Positions 14,283 to 28,962 of a stretch of 64,000 bases of DNA are shown piece after piece (the stretch's first letter is position 1; every line of letters starts with the position of its first letter). The position numbers were made by a program, and so were the translations under genes. The notes under the pieces are model-generated. The model saw nothing but the letters and a program-made list of their open reading frames with translations, made no database searches and had not been told where the DNA came from. Origin of the DNA: Candidatus Mycoplasma mahonii (GTDB lineage: Bacteria; Bacillota_I; Bacilli_A; Mycoplasmatales; Metamycoplasmataceae); NCBI RefSeq assembly GCF_030550815.1, contig NZ_CP114583.1, positions 633,818-697,817 on the forward strand. The letters are read 5' to 3'.

Positions 14283-15530
14283 TTATGAAGTTCTGAATCC
14301 TGTTACAACAAGAACTTTATCATCTCCATGACCTGACACAGTTATTTGAAGAGTACCAGAAGTAGCAGTATCTAAAGCAATGTTTGTATCTAAAATTAAT
14401 GCTTTAGCATTAACATCTTCAATTTGAGCTTTAATTGCAACGACAACTTGAGTTACTGTAATATCTGAATTTAATACAGTGTTATTTGCTGCCCCTGACC
14501 CTGTTACATCTACAAAATCATCAACCACAAGAGCTTGAACTGCTATCATAGCAGCTATTGCTGATTCAATTCTGAATCCTGTTAAAACAAGAACTTTAGC
14601 ATCTCCATGATCTGACACAGTTATTTGAAGAATACCAGGAGTATCAGCATTTAAAGCAATCTCTGTATCTAAAATTAATGCTTTAACATTAACATCGTCA
14701 ATTTTAGCTTTAATTACGTTGGCAACTAGAGCTGCTGTAATAGCTGAATTCAATAAATTCCTATTTATATGTGTAAAATCATCAACCCCAAGAGCTTGAA
14801 CTGCTGTTATAGCAGCCATTCTAGGATCTGATTCAATTCTAAATCCTGTTAAAACAAGAACTTTATCATCTCCATGACCTGACACAGTTATTTGAAGAGT
14901 ACCAGGAGTAGCAGTATCTAAAGCAATGTTTGTATTTAAAATTAATTCTTTAGCATTAACATCTTCAATTTTAGCTTTAATTGCAACGACAACTTGAGCT
15001 ATTGTAACAGCTGAATTTAATACAGAGCTATTTACTGTTCCTGACCCTGTTACATCTACAAAATCACCAACCACAAGAGCTTGAACTGCAGCAGCAGCTG
15101 GGGTTAGTTCAATTCTAAATCCTGTTACAACAAGAACTTTATCATCTCCATGACCTGACACAGTTATTTGAAGAGTACCAGGAGTAGCAATATCTAAAGC
15201 AATGTTTGTATCTAAAATTAATGCTTTAGCATCAATATCTGCAATTTGAGCTTTAATTGCAACGACAACTTGAGCTAATGTAATAGTTGAATTTAATACA
15301 GTGTCATTTGTTGTTCCTGACCCTGTTACATCTACAAAATTATCAATCACAAGAGCTTGAACTGCCATATTGGCTTTTTCTGCCGGTGTCGCTATTTCGG
15401 CAACTACTGGTTGTACATTTTCATCATTGACAGCCTCTCCATCATCTACACAAGATATCGCTACAGCAACTGGAGCAATAATGGTTGTCAGGGTTCCAAG
15501 CCCTAAGGCTAATTTTTTTGTTTTTTTCAT
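14283..15530 (-). CDS. Lipoprotein with four internal ~90-aa repeats
   Basis: A 415-aa lipoprotein. The signal MKKTKKLALGLG...AVAISC has lipobox AISC and is nearly identical to that of the three giant lipoproteins near 46-59 kb, so the export module is shared. The mature part holds four repeats of roughly 85-95 residues, each containing a VQALVVDDFVDVTGSG-like stretch, an Ala/Val helix ending AIKAKI, and a beta-rich end LQITVSGHGDDKVLVLTGFR. Repeat 3 is shorter and more diverged (IN RNLLNS). Repeats 1, 2 and 4 are nearly identical at DNA level, which points to recent exchange. Surface exposure and antigenic role are inferred. Confidence 0.85.
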   Translation of the reverse strand: MKKTKKLALGLGTLTTIIAPVAVAISCVDDGEAVNDENVQPVVAEIATPAEKANMAVQALVIDNFVDVTGSGTTNDTVLNSTITLAQVVVAIKAQIADIDAKALILDTNIALDIATPGTLQITVSGHGDDKVLVVTGFRIELTPAAAAVQALVVGDFVDVTGSGTVNSSVLNSAVTIAQVVVAIKAKIEDVNAKELILNTNIALDTATPGTLQITVSGHGDDKVLVLTGFRIESDPRMAAITAVQALGVDDFTHINRNLLNSAITAALVANVIKAKIDDVNVKALILDTEIALNADTPGILQITVSDHGDAKVLVLTGFRIESAIAAMIAVQALVVDDFVDVTGSGAANNTVLNSDITVTQVVVAIKAQIEDVNAKALILDTNIALDTATSGTLQITVSGHGDDKVLVVTGFRTS

Positions 15531-15658
15531 ATATATTTTCCTTTTATTTTTAATTAAAATACTAATTTATTTTTCTGCATATTAAATGCAATTTAATTAT
15601 ATAGTAAATTGTTTTTTTATTTTACTTAATTATGAATTCTGGTTCATTCCCACCCCGT

Positions 15659-15980
15659 ATAAATTATTTGCGATTTTATTATTTTTTGTGATGTTTTTGA
15701 TTATTTGATCTTTTATTGGAAATATATAAACTTATATATATAATTTTATTATTTATTCAGATATTTCATGATTATCTACCTAGCAAGTCAGTCATTAAAA
15801 GTCTTTTGTTATAGATTTTATGCCTATATTATGTTTAGATAATCAATTTTATGCAAAAATATAGTGATATATTGTAGGGCCATTCATTAATCATAATTCC
15901 ACTTTATTGTAAATAACTACAAGTTTGAACTATTTCATTATTTCACTTTATTGCTAAAAGGTTATCTTTGTGTTATTTAT
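15659..15980. repeat. Dispersed ~320 bp repeat, copy 2
   Basis: Aligns along its whole length with 26857-27177 and over its first third with 889-1003. It begins about 130 bases upstream of the 14283-15530 lipoprotein start. No ORF of note lies in it. On the minus strand it carries a TAGATA-17-TAAATA promoter-like pair at the place where copy 3 has TTGACA-17-TAAATT. Confidence 0.75.
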
Positions 15981-16464
15981 GACACTAACTATTTGTTTTA
16001 ATAATGATTTTACATATTTGTATTGTTAAAGACAGAATAAGTAATGCTCATAAGAATTATGAAAACAAAACTTTTATTGTTTTATGTCACTTAATTTTGC
16101 TGATGAGTAAATATTAGTTTGTGTGTTTTTATTAATTTTTTATTTTTTTTGAACAAAAACCGTCTTCTTTAACTACATATATAAATTAGCAAACAATAAG
16201 CTTTCCAAACATAATCCAACATTCTTACAAGCTTTAAGGAAATAGTTTTAACCTTATTTAAAATTCAATTTGGGAAGATGGGTAATACCGATTAGCGTAT
16301 TAATGACAGATTCTAAGATTAAGAAATATATAAAATTAATTAAATTTCTAACAACTTTTTAGGTAGCTAAAAGCCTTTAAGTAAAAAATGTTTACTAATC
16401 GCATAAAACTTATGTACCAAATTATTATTAGTAACATTTAATGAATAATCAGATTGAAAAATAG
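15981..16464. other. Intergenic, nothing recognised
   Basis: About 480 A+T-rich bases between the dispersed repeat and the tRNA promoter. I see no coding frame with a ribosome site and no RNA gene signature. Confidence 0.5.
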
Positions 16465-16470
16465 TATAAT
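16465..16470 (+). promoter_or_regulatory. -10 box for the tRNA-Trp/tRNA-Leu pair
   Basis: TATAAT lies 12 bases before the first base of tRNA-Trp. No convincing -35 is visible 17 bp upstream. Confidence 0.5.
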
Positions 16471-16482
16471 TCTATGGCATAT

Positions 16483-16556
16483 GGGGATATAGTTTAGTGG
16501 TAGAACTACGGATTCCAAACCCGTCGATGAGGGTTCGATTCCTTCTATCCCTGCCA
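16483..16556 (+). tRNA. tRNA-Trp (anticodon CCA)
   Basis: A 74-nt cloverleaf with anticodon loop ATTCCAAA, T loop GGTTCGATTCC and encoded 3' CCA. It reads UGG. A second Trp tRNA with anticodon UCA, required for UGA decoding in mollicutes, is not in this window. The first acceptor pair is G-U. Confidence 0.95.
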
Positions 16557-16561
16557 AATAT

Positions 16562-16643
16562 GCCCGCGTGGTGGAATGGTATACACAGGAGATTCAAAAC
16601 CTCCCGCTTCGGCTTATGGGTTCAAGTCCCATCGCGGGTACCA
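16562..16643 (+). tRNA. tRNA-Leu (anticodon CAA)
   Basis: An 82-nt class II tRNA with a long variable arm (CGCTTCGGCTTATG), T arm GGGTTCAAGTCCC and encoded CCA. The anticodon loop TTCAAAA gives CAA, reading UUG. Position 31-39 of the anticodon stem is an A-C mismatch. It is 5 bases after tRNA-Trp and presumably co-transcribed. Confidence 0.93.
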
Positions 16644-16664
16644 TGTCATAAATGACCAAAGATA

Positions 16665-16697
16665 GAAAAAAATGAGGTGCTTTAGCACTCCATTTTT
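16665..16697. terminator. Bidirectional terminator between the tRNA pair and rpoC
   Basis: The hairpin ATGAGGTGC/GCACTCCAT (one mismatch, small loop) is flanked by an A-run on the left and a T-run on the right, so it can end both the plus-strand tRNA transcript and the minus-strand rpoBC transcript. Confidence 0.75.
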
Positions 16698-16714
16698 ATA
16701 TCATTTTTAATATT

Positions 16715-20993
<4,279 letters not shown>

Positions 20994-21004
<11 letters not shown>

Positions 21005-24000
21005 TTTCTTCCTCTCAGTGTGAATTTTCTTCAATATCTAACTCAATTTTTAATCCCAAGCCTCTTAATTCATAGGCAAGAACATTAAATGATTCAGGCA
21101 TACCTGGTTTAGGTAATGGGGCACCATTTGCTAGGGCATTATAAATTTTATTACGACCTTCGATATTATCCGATTTATAAGTAAGTAATTCTTGAAGCAC
21201 ATTTGTAGCACCATAAGATTCAACGGCTCATGTTTCCATTTCACCAAACCTTTGACCTCCATTTTGAGACTTACCTCCAAGTGGTTGTTGCGTAATAAGT
21301 GAATATGGTCCGACTGAACGAGCATGCATTTTATCATCAATCATATGAGCAAGCTTAATCATGTACATGGAACCAACAGAAATCTTGTGATCAAATTTTT
21401 CACCTGACGTTGGATCATAAAGATCAAATTTACCATTTTCTGGTAAATCAGCTTCCTTTAGAATATCAGTAATTGTATTGTATTTAATTCCATCAAAAAC
21501 CGGCGAAATAAATTTAACATTCAATTTCTTGGCTGCCATTCCTAAATGTAATTCCAATATTTGACCAATGTTCATCCGTGAAGGAACACCTTGGGGGTTA
21601 AGCATAATGTCAACTGGTGTACCATCTGCTAAGTGAGGCATATCTTCAATAGGCAAAATTCTTGAAATAACACCTTTATTACCATGACGTCCAGCCATCT
21701 TATCCCCAGGTTTAATTTTTCTTTTCTTAGCAATATAAATTTTAACAACCATTTCAATGGCATCTTTTAATTTATCGCCTTTGTCTCTAGAAAGAACTTC
21801 AACATCAATAACAGTTCCTCCATGCCCGTGTTTAACTTTTAAAGAAGTATCTTTTTGATTACTAAATTTCTTAGCAAATATGGCGGCAATCAATTTTTCT
21901 TCAGGAGTGGGATTATCTTCACCTTTAGGAGAAACACGTCCGACAAGTACATCTCCAGCCACTGCTTCTGAACCGATTCTAACGATTCCATTTTCATCAA
22001 GATTTCTTCTTGAGAAGTTGGATGTATTAGGAACTTCAGCAGTTAACTCATCATCACCAATTTTAGCTTTTCTAAATTGAATTGTTTTTTCATCAATGTG
22101 TAAAGATGTAAAAACATCATCTTTCATTAATTTTTCAGACATGATAATAGCATCTTCGTAGTTATAACCATTTCAAGTGGTGAAAGCAACTGTGACATTT
22201 TTACCAAGTGCTAATTCACCTTTATCAAATGAAGGACCATCAGTAATTATTTGACCTTCTTTAACTTTATCTCCAACAATAACAATTGGTCTTTGACTAA
22301 TAACTGAACCTTGATTAGATCTTTCAAAAGCTCTTAATTTATAAGTTTTATTTTTAGATCCGTGCTTAATTTTGATAATAGTTGAATCAGCATAAACAAC
22401 TTCGCCATCTCTTTCAGCGCGAATATTAGATGCAGAAAACTTAGCAATATCTTTTTCAACCCCAGTAGCCACATATGGTGCCTCTGATTTTAATAAAGGA
22501 ATTGCTTGACGTTGCATATTTGAACCCATTAGGGCACGAACAGCATCATCACTTTCTAAGAAAGGAATGCACGAAGAAGAAATTGAAGTCATTTGTTTAG
22601 ATGAGACAGATACATAATCAACTTCTTTTGGTGAGACAACAATATAATCAGAATCTTTTCTAACAGTTATGACTTTATCAGTTAGGACTCTTTTCTCATT
22701 AATATTAATTGTTGATTGCGCAAAAGTCAATCCTTTTTCTTGGAAGGCCGTCATAAAGATTGGTTTTGATTGAACAACATTATCAATTACCTTAAAATAT
22801 GGAGTTTCAACAAACCCTAGTTCATTAATTCTGGCATAGTTAGAAAAGTTAAGAATCAATCCAATACTCGGCCCCTCGGGTGATTCAATTGGACAAATAC
22901 GCCCATAGTGAGTACTATGAACATCACGAACATTAATAAATGCTGTATCTTTATTAAGCCCACCAGGACCTAATGATGTTACCCGACGTTTGTTAGCAAT
23001 TTCTGCAAGAGGATTCATTTGATCCATAAATTGTGAAAGTTGTGAGGAGTTAAAGAATGTCTTAAACTGATTGAAAATCGCTTTGTTGTTAGTAATGTTT
23101 TTTGGAGTAATCTTTTCTGGTTCCTTTGATGACATTCTTTCTTTAGCATTTCTTTCTAACTTAGTTAAGCCAATTTGGAATTGGTTTTGCAATAATTCTC
23201 CGACAGCCACAACTCTTTTATTAATAAGTGAATCTGGATCATCATCCAATCCTAAGCCCTCTGCAAGATTAAAGTAATATGAAACAGCAGCAACAATATC
23301 AGATATTAATAAATGATTTTCATCAGATGCAGACAAGTTCCCCAAAACAATAATGGGTTTTACTTTATTTTCAAAATCCGCAAGATTCTTATTAACTAAA
23401 ATAGAAATAACCTTAACTCTGCTTGCCAGTTTGGGGTTATCTTCTAGATATGATCCATAAACTTCTTTAGTAATACCTTTTGCGTTTATTGGCTTAAGGA
23501 CTTTCTTGTTGAATTGTTTTTGAATTTCTTTAGCAAGTTCAAAATTGATTACTGTTCCGGCTTTATATAAAACTTTATCGGCTATTTTAATATCAGCAGC
23601 TAAAATTGTGTCAGTGATTCTTTCAACCAAATTAAGTTTTCTATTAAGCATGTATCTACCAGTTTGGGATAAATCATATCTTCTTGGATTAAAGAAAATA
23701 TTTGGGAAAAGATTCTTCTTAGAATCAGCTGTGATTCTATCGCCTTTTCTGATAATTCTGTGCATTTTTTCTAGACAATCTTCTTCAGTTACATCTTTGT
23801 CCTTAAGAATTGACTCAGTAATAATTGGCACATCACCAAAAGTTTCGACAATCCCATCCTTCGACATTCCTAATGCTCTTAGAAAAGTGGAAATAGAAAC
23901 CGATTTCTTTTTATCAATTGACATCCTTACATAGTCTGCTGTAGAACCAGTAACTCTGTGAGATATGTCAAGTCATGATCCTAATTTCGGTATTAGTTCC

Positions 24001-24521
24001 AATCTATTGTAAAGAGCACCACGGATATTTGAAATAGAGTTTTTAGTGTTAACTCCATAATAAGCACCTGGTGATCTTAATAATTGTGTAATGATTATCT
24101 TTTCAGAACCATTAATCAAGAAAGTTCCTCCGCTTGTCATAAGTGGAATTTCTCCAAATAGGACTTCTTGGGTCTTAGCTTCAGCTGTTTCTTCATCAAT
24201 TTTTTGAACTTTACCCATGACTTTGACATTGTAAGTCATGCCTTTTTGTTTTGCAAGTTTAACTGCATCAAATTCATTCTTTGGTTTTTCAAGTCTTAAT
24301 GACTTGGGTAAAAACTCTAATCTTATTCTTCCATTGAAAGATTCAATTGGATATATATTTTTAAATGTTTTTGCTAGACCATGATTCAAAAATCATTTAT
24401 ATGAATCTTTTTGGATTGTTAATAAATCAGTAATAGGTAAATCATGTGCAGTCTCAGAATAATCCCTTCTCTTTGTGGTGGGTCCAAATGTTTTTAGTTT
24501 GTATTCTTTAGTAATAGCCAT
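20994..24521 (-). CDS. rpoB: RNA polymerase beta subunit
   Basis: A 1175-aa beta subunit starting [14 protein letters not shown] after an AAAGAGG site. Core motifs [45 protein letters not shown] and the C-terminal [17 protein letters not shown] are present. Several TGAs read as Trp. The rifampicin pocket has Asn where E. coli has His526 and Thr where E. coli has Ser531, which fits natural rifampicin insensitivity of mollicutes. The C-terminus extends past the SHW residues to a TAA inside rpoC. Confidence 0.97.
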
Positions 24522-24544
24522 AAAACCTCTTTCTAGTGTAACAC

Positions 24545-24550
24545 ATTATA
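24545..24550 (-). promoter_or_regulatory. -10 box upstream of rpoBC
   Basis: TATAAT on the minus strand about 24 bases before the rpoB start and upstream of its ribosome site. A TTGCAT lies too close (11 bp) to be a standard -35. Confidence 0.45.
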
Positions 24551-24651
24551 TTATGTAAACATGCAATATATGTAAATTGCTAAAACATTTTACCATAATT
24601 TTACTTAAATTCAACAAAATACCTTTGCAAAAAACATTATTTTGTCTGCAA

Positions 24652-25641
24652 TTAGGATATTTTAATTTTCTTATTTTTAAAATTGATCATACAATTGCCA
24701 CCATAAGGAATAGTTAATAATGGGGCGGTATGTCCAAAGTTCATATTAAAGACAAATGGTTTTATAATCAGCTCTTGTATGATGCTTAAATATTCGTTAA
24801 AATATGTTTCATCTTTGGGTTTACCAAATATAAGACCTGAGCAAACATCTATTTCTTTTTGTAGTGATAGTATGGATTTTCTAAAAATTTCTGGCTTCAT
24901 TTTTTCTTCAGAAGTTTCTAGAAATATAATCGCATTATTTCATTCACTTAAATTTGGGAAAAATTCCTCATCCTTAATTTTAATGATTGTATCCAGGTTT
25001 CCTCCAATAAGGTGCCCAGAGATTGCGCCAGTAGATCTTGAAAAAATAAAACCTTGTTTTTCTTTGTTCATTTTTCTTGATGTTTGATCTAAACTTTCAT
25101 CAGCAAAATCTAAAAATTCGCTGGTTCATTCATTGGCAGATTCAATATGCTGAGTAGCATTTTTAAATACAGCTTTGTTAAAACTATCAATTGTATACTG
25201 ATGCATCTTAACATTTTCGGCAAAGCCATCAAGGACAGCCGGACCATAGTATGATTGGACGCCAGCTTTATAAAACATAAGATGTACTGAAGTAATATCT
25301 GAATAACCAACTAAAATTTTGGGATATGCCTTGATAGATTTAAGGTCAATAAATGGTCATATCCTTGAAGAATCAATTCCACCTATATTAGCAATAATTC
25401 CTTGAATAGTGGGATCATTAATAGCGTCCATTAAATCTTTAGCACGCTTGTCAGGATTATCATTGATAAAATCAAAACCTTTCAAAGAGTTGGGTGAAGC
25501 AATAACCTCTAAGTTAAAGATATGCTCAATTCTATCCTTACCAATTAAAAAGCGATGATAAAAACGCTTATCCCCAGCCATTCCTCCGGATAAACTTTGC
25601 AAAGAAACTTTGTCATTTACTTTCAATTTTGGTCTGATCAT
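24652..25641 (-). CDS. S66-family peptidase (LD-carboxypeptidase / MccF-like)
   Basis: A 329-aa protein with the S66 layout: an N-terminal domain with the nucleophile Ser114 in LVGYSDIT, a Glu in the LETSEE stretch of the C-terminal domain and the late His in NFGHTAPLLTIPYGG. Family members cut LD-peptide bonds in cell-wall recycling or inactivate microcin C-like compounds. Because mollicutes have no wall, the MccF-like detoxifying or an amidase role is more likely than wall recycling (inference). One strand of TGA codons reads as Trp. An AAAGGA site precedes the ATG. Confidence 0.85.
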
Positions 25642-25850
25642 GGTTATTTTCCTTTAATTATTACGCATATATTTTAACATAACGATTTCATTATTCCATC
25701 ATGGAATTAGTTTCACTATTAAGGAGCATCCTAATACCTCGCCAAAAATAATCAGAATAATAGCAAGATAAATTTCATATATTTAGGATCTTGCACGAAA
25801 AATTATTTCGCTAAAATACCTCCACCAAACATCCAAACATTCCCTTTAGC

Positions 25851-26105
25851 TTATGCCATGATGTCTTGAATTGGTGCTTTTGGCGCAACTACATTACCAT
25901 TATTAATAGGTTTTTTGATGTTGCAACAAAAATATTCTTATTGGAAAATGTTTTTCATAATCACCAAAAACTTTAGTCACTTCAAGAGTTCTTTGTCCCG
26001 TTATGATGGTGTAAATTGATTCAATAAATTTACTAGATCCATAGAACCCAAAATAAAAAAACCATGCCCAAAATGTGGTGCATAGTTGTTATGCTTCAAC
26101 AAATA
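25851..26105 (-). pseudogene. Decayed gene with several frameshifts
   Basis: Coding-like stretches follow each other in different frames on the minus strand: a Trp/Phe/Gly-rich start (WFFYFGFYGSSKF), then ESIYTIITGQRTLEVTKVF, GDYEKHF, then in another frame NKNIFVATSKN and finally NNGNVVAPKAPIQDIMA before TAA. Joining them needs about three frame changes. I do not recognise the parent family. It sits directly after the intact small gene at 26106-26279. Confidence 0.5.
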
Positions 26106-26279
26106 TTATTTTTTGTAATAAATTGTACAAGCTTTATTTCTTCCAATTGAATTGGAATCAGCGTATTGAGTTATAGATACAATTTGATAACCCATTTGCT
26201 CAAATTTATTTGCCATTTTTGTGGCCTTAACAGCTATAGACTCTTGCGTTAGTCCTTTAATTCTTTCAAAGTAGATCAT
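26106..26279 (-). CDS. Small hypothetical protein, 57 aa
   Basis: Starts MIYFERIKGLTQESI with a GGAGA ribosome site 4-8 bases upstream and ends NKACTIYYKK. Charged, soluble, no signal peptide; ends in Lys-Lys. It lies between tpx and the decayed gene and about 20 bases after the tpx stop, so it is probably co-transcribed with tpx. I do not recognise the family. Confidence 0.6.
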   Translation of the reverse strand: MIYFERIKGLTQESIAVKATKMANKFEQMGYQIVSITQYADSNSIGRNKACTIYYKK

Positions 26280-26298
26280 TTATGTCTCCTTCAAATAA

Positions 26299-26778
26299 TT
26301 ATACTAAAAAATCTTCAACGAATTTATAATTTGGTTCTTCAGCTATTTCATTTTTATAAGCCATTTTTTCAATAACGCCATTTTTAACTATCATAAATCC
26401 TCTAGTTAGTTTTCCTATTTTTTCAATAATTGAATTAGTGTTATTTCCGAATTCTTTATATTGATCTGTTCAGATATCAATATTATTATAACCGTGAGCT
26501 AAACATCAATCATTAATTGTATCTACAGGATCAGCTGTTAATGATAAAAATTTAATATCTTTATGTTTTGCAGCTATTTTGGCAATTCATTGTGTTTGAT
26601 CATCACAAACACTTGTAGTAATGTCTGGAAATGTAGATATGATTACAAGACCTTTAAGATCACTAAAATTCATATCTTTACCTTCACGATTAACAGCTTT
26701 AAAATCCAGTTTGCTGCCTTCGCTAATTAATTCACCAATCAATTTAAATTCATCACCCTTAATTGTTACTTTATCCAT
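26299..26778 (-). CDS. tpx: Thiol peroxidase (Tpx-type peroxiredoxin)
   Basis: A 159-aa peroxiredoxin that reduces hydroperoxides with thioredoxin. The peroxidatic Cys58 is in DITTSVCD (family DTxVCD) and the resolving Cys92 in WCLAHGYNN; the 34-residue spacing equals that of E. coli Tpx. TGA codons read as Trp. Of two ATGs, 26778 is chosen since AAGGAG is well spaced for it and touches the upstream one. The third copy of the dispersed repeat begins about 80 bases upstream. Confidence 0.88.
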
Positions 26779-26856
26779 ATTCATCTCCTTTTTAATTTTA
26801 TATTCTCGTTGATTATACCATTGAATTATTAATTTGATAGTAATAAATGTGAACCC

Positions 26857-27177
26857 ATAAATTATTTGCAATTTTGTTATTTTTGTAATGTTTTTGATTA
26901 TTTGATCTTTATATTGGAAATACATAAATTTATCAAATTTTATTAATTTATTCAGATATATCATGATTGTCAACCTAGCAAATTAATCATTAAAAGCCTT
27001 TTGTTATAAGTTTTTATGTCTATATTATATTTTAGACAATCGATTTTATGCAAAAATATAGCAATATATTACAGTGCCATTTGTTAATCATAATTACATT
27101 TTATTGTAAATGACTACAAGTTTGAACTATTTCATAATTTCACTTTATTGATAAAATGTTATCTTGGTGTTATTTAT
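26857..27177. repeat. Dispersed ~320 bp repeat, copy 3
   Basis: Full-length partner of 15659-15980. On the minus strand it contains TTGACA (26973-26968), 17 bases, then TAAATT, a candidate promoter that would give tpx a long leader. No coding capacity seen. Confidence 0.75.
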
Positions 27178-27268
27178 TTATAATTTCATATTACTGGGTT
27201 GTGAAGACAATTAAAGTAGCAAAAGAAAAACAAATGCAATAATGAGTTTTTACCTACCTTGATATTTA

Positions 27269-28639
27269 TTAATATTCTTTGATTCTTTTGAGTCATTTAT
27301 ATCTTTTATAGTCAAAGTAGATTAAAATAGCCGGAATAAAGTAAAGGCATTGACAAACAATAAAGTTTACCTCGAATGATCACCCCAACCCCAAGTAAGA
27401 TAAAATAAAGATCATAGGAATAACTAGTCAAGTGTGAAAAAAATAATTTAATAAATTTGGCACAAGTTGGAATCCACTTGTTTCTAAAATAGCCGAAAAA
27501 TATTGAGCACACGTATAAGCAATCACGGATCCAGCGAACGTGTATATCATTATTTTAGCCACTCTTATATTACTTTTACTATCCAACATCGCTTGCGGTA
27601 GAAATGCTGTTGAAATTAATGCTAAAACAACAAATATGCTAGTCAGAAATACAATCGAAAATCATAGTTTTGTTGCTGTCTTTCGTGCTTCTTCAAACTT
27701 TCCTTCACCGAGTAAAGTGCCAATAAAGATTTTCACACTTCTATTTATCCCAGTAAAGACTGAGAACATGATGCCTGCCACCATGTAAGCGACAGTCATT
27801 GGTTTTATAATATTGGTTGAGTATAAATTGACATAGATAAATGTAGAAGCGGCAATTGATACTTGCATTAATACAAAGGTAAAAAATAATCATGATCGTC
27901 TTAAAACTTCTTTTACAACAAATTTATTCATTATAAATATATTGGTGGATCAAAATCCCTTGAATCAACCCTTATGTCATCAGACAAAAAATGTCACAAT
28001 GCCAAATTCAACCGCATAAGAAATTGTTGTTGCTCATGCTGATCCTTCTGCACCAAGATCAAGTTCATAAATAAAAATGTAATCAAAAACTATATTTAAT
28101 CCAAGGGAAACCAAGGAAACATATAGTGCATATTTGGCTTTACCTTTTATTGCCAGCGGATTTAACATTGCCCAAGCAAAAGAAATAAATAAATGTCCAA
28201 GAGCAATGATTTTTAAATAATTTGTAGCTATTTGTTTAATGATTTGTGAATCCGTTGATTCACTACTCAGAAAAAATAGATTAACTATTGGTGAAGCAGC
28301 AAAATACATAATTAATGTTATGACAGTAGTGACTACTAGTGAATATCAAAAATTAAATTTAGCTACATCGGTAAATGTCTTTTGATTATGGGCAAAATGT
28401 GAATACAAAATACTAAAGATGATAGCAGTAGCAGAAAAGAATGCTTGAAAGCCAAATCATATTTCTCCGGCTATGCCAACTGCAGCGTAATCAACTTTAG
28501 GGGGTTGCCCAATTCGCTCATAACTATTAACCATAATTCCATCCATAAATGAAATAGCAACTACCACAACTTGTGATAGTACAATGGGAACCAAAATCTT
28601 TAGTGATTGTCTAAAGAATATTCAGTTGAAATTCGTCAT
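27269..28639 (-). CDS. MATE-family multidrug/cation antiporter
   Basis: A 456-aa integral membrane protein with about 12 hydrophobic segments, the normal MATE size. The N-terminal pattern ILVPIVLSQVVVVAISFMDGIMV resembles the family LxxPxxxxxxxxxxxxxxDxxMVG signature. Many TGA codons read as Trp. MATE proteins export drugs or organic cations with Na+ or H+. Start ATG 28639; no strong ribosome site. Divergent from fic. Substrate cannot be told from sequence. Confidence 0.85.
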
Positions 28640-28962
28640 TTTTAATTTCTTTATCACTATTAAGTATATTTTACCATTATCATGATCTAATAAAAGCGGC
28701 GATAATAAAAATATCTATATTAAAAAATTATATAAATGTTATAGTGCAAATCGGATTAACTTGTCATTAACATAAGTTAAGTTGATTTGTACTTAATATC
28801 TTTTTAAACATGAAATCAGTTGTAAAGAATTAATTATTTATGGGTGATATATACTTTTATTAAATATTACTATCGACGAATAATTAATATTTTAAAGTAA
28901 TTAAAGCAAAATGGTTTAATTGCTTTAAAATATGTTAAAATAAAAGCAGAAAGAAGTAATAA
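28640..28962. other. Intergenic between divergent MATE and fic genes
   Basis: About 320 A+T-rich bases that should hold both promoters. I see no confident promoter pair and no gene. Confidence 0.45.

Noticed and set aside
27312-27512. Separate small ORF at the end of the MATE gene
   Set aside because: The MATE frame itself remains open here with TGA as Trp until TAA at 27269.
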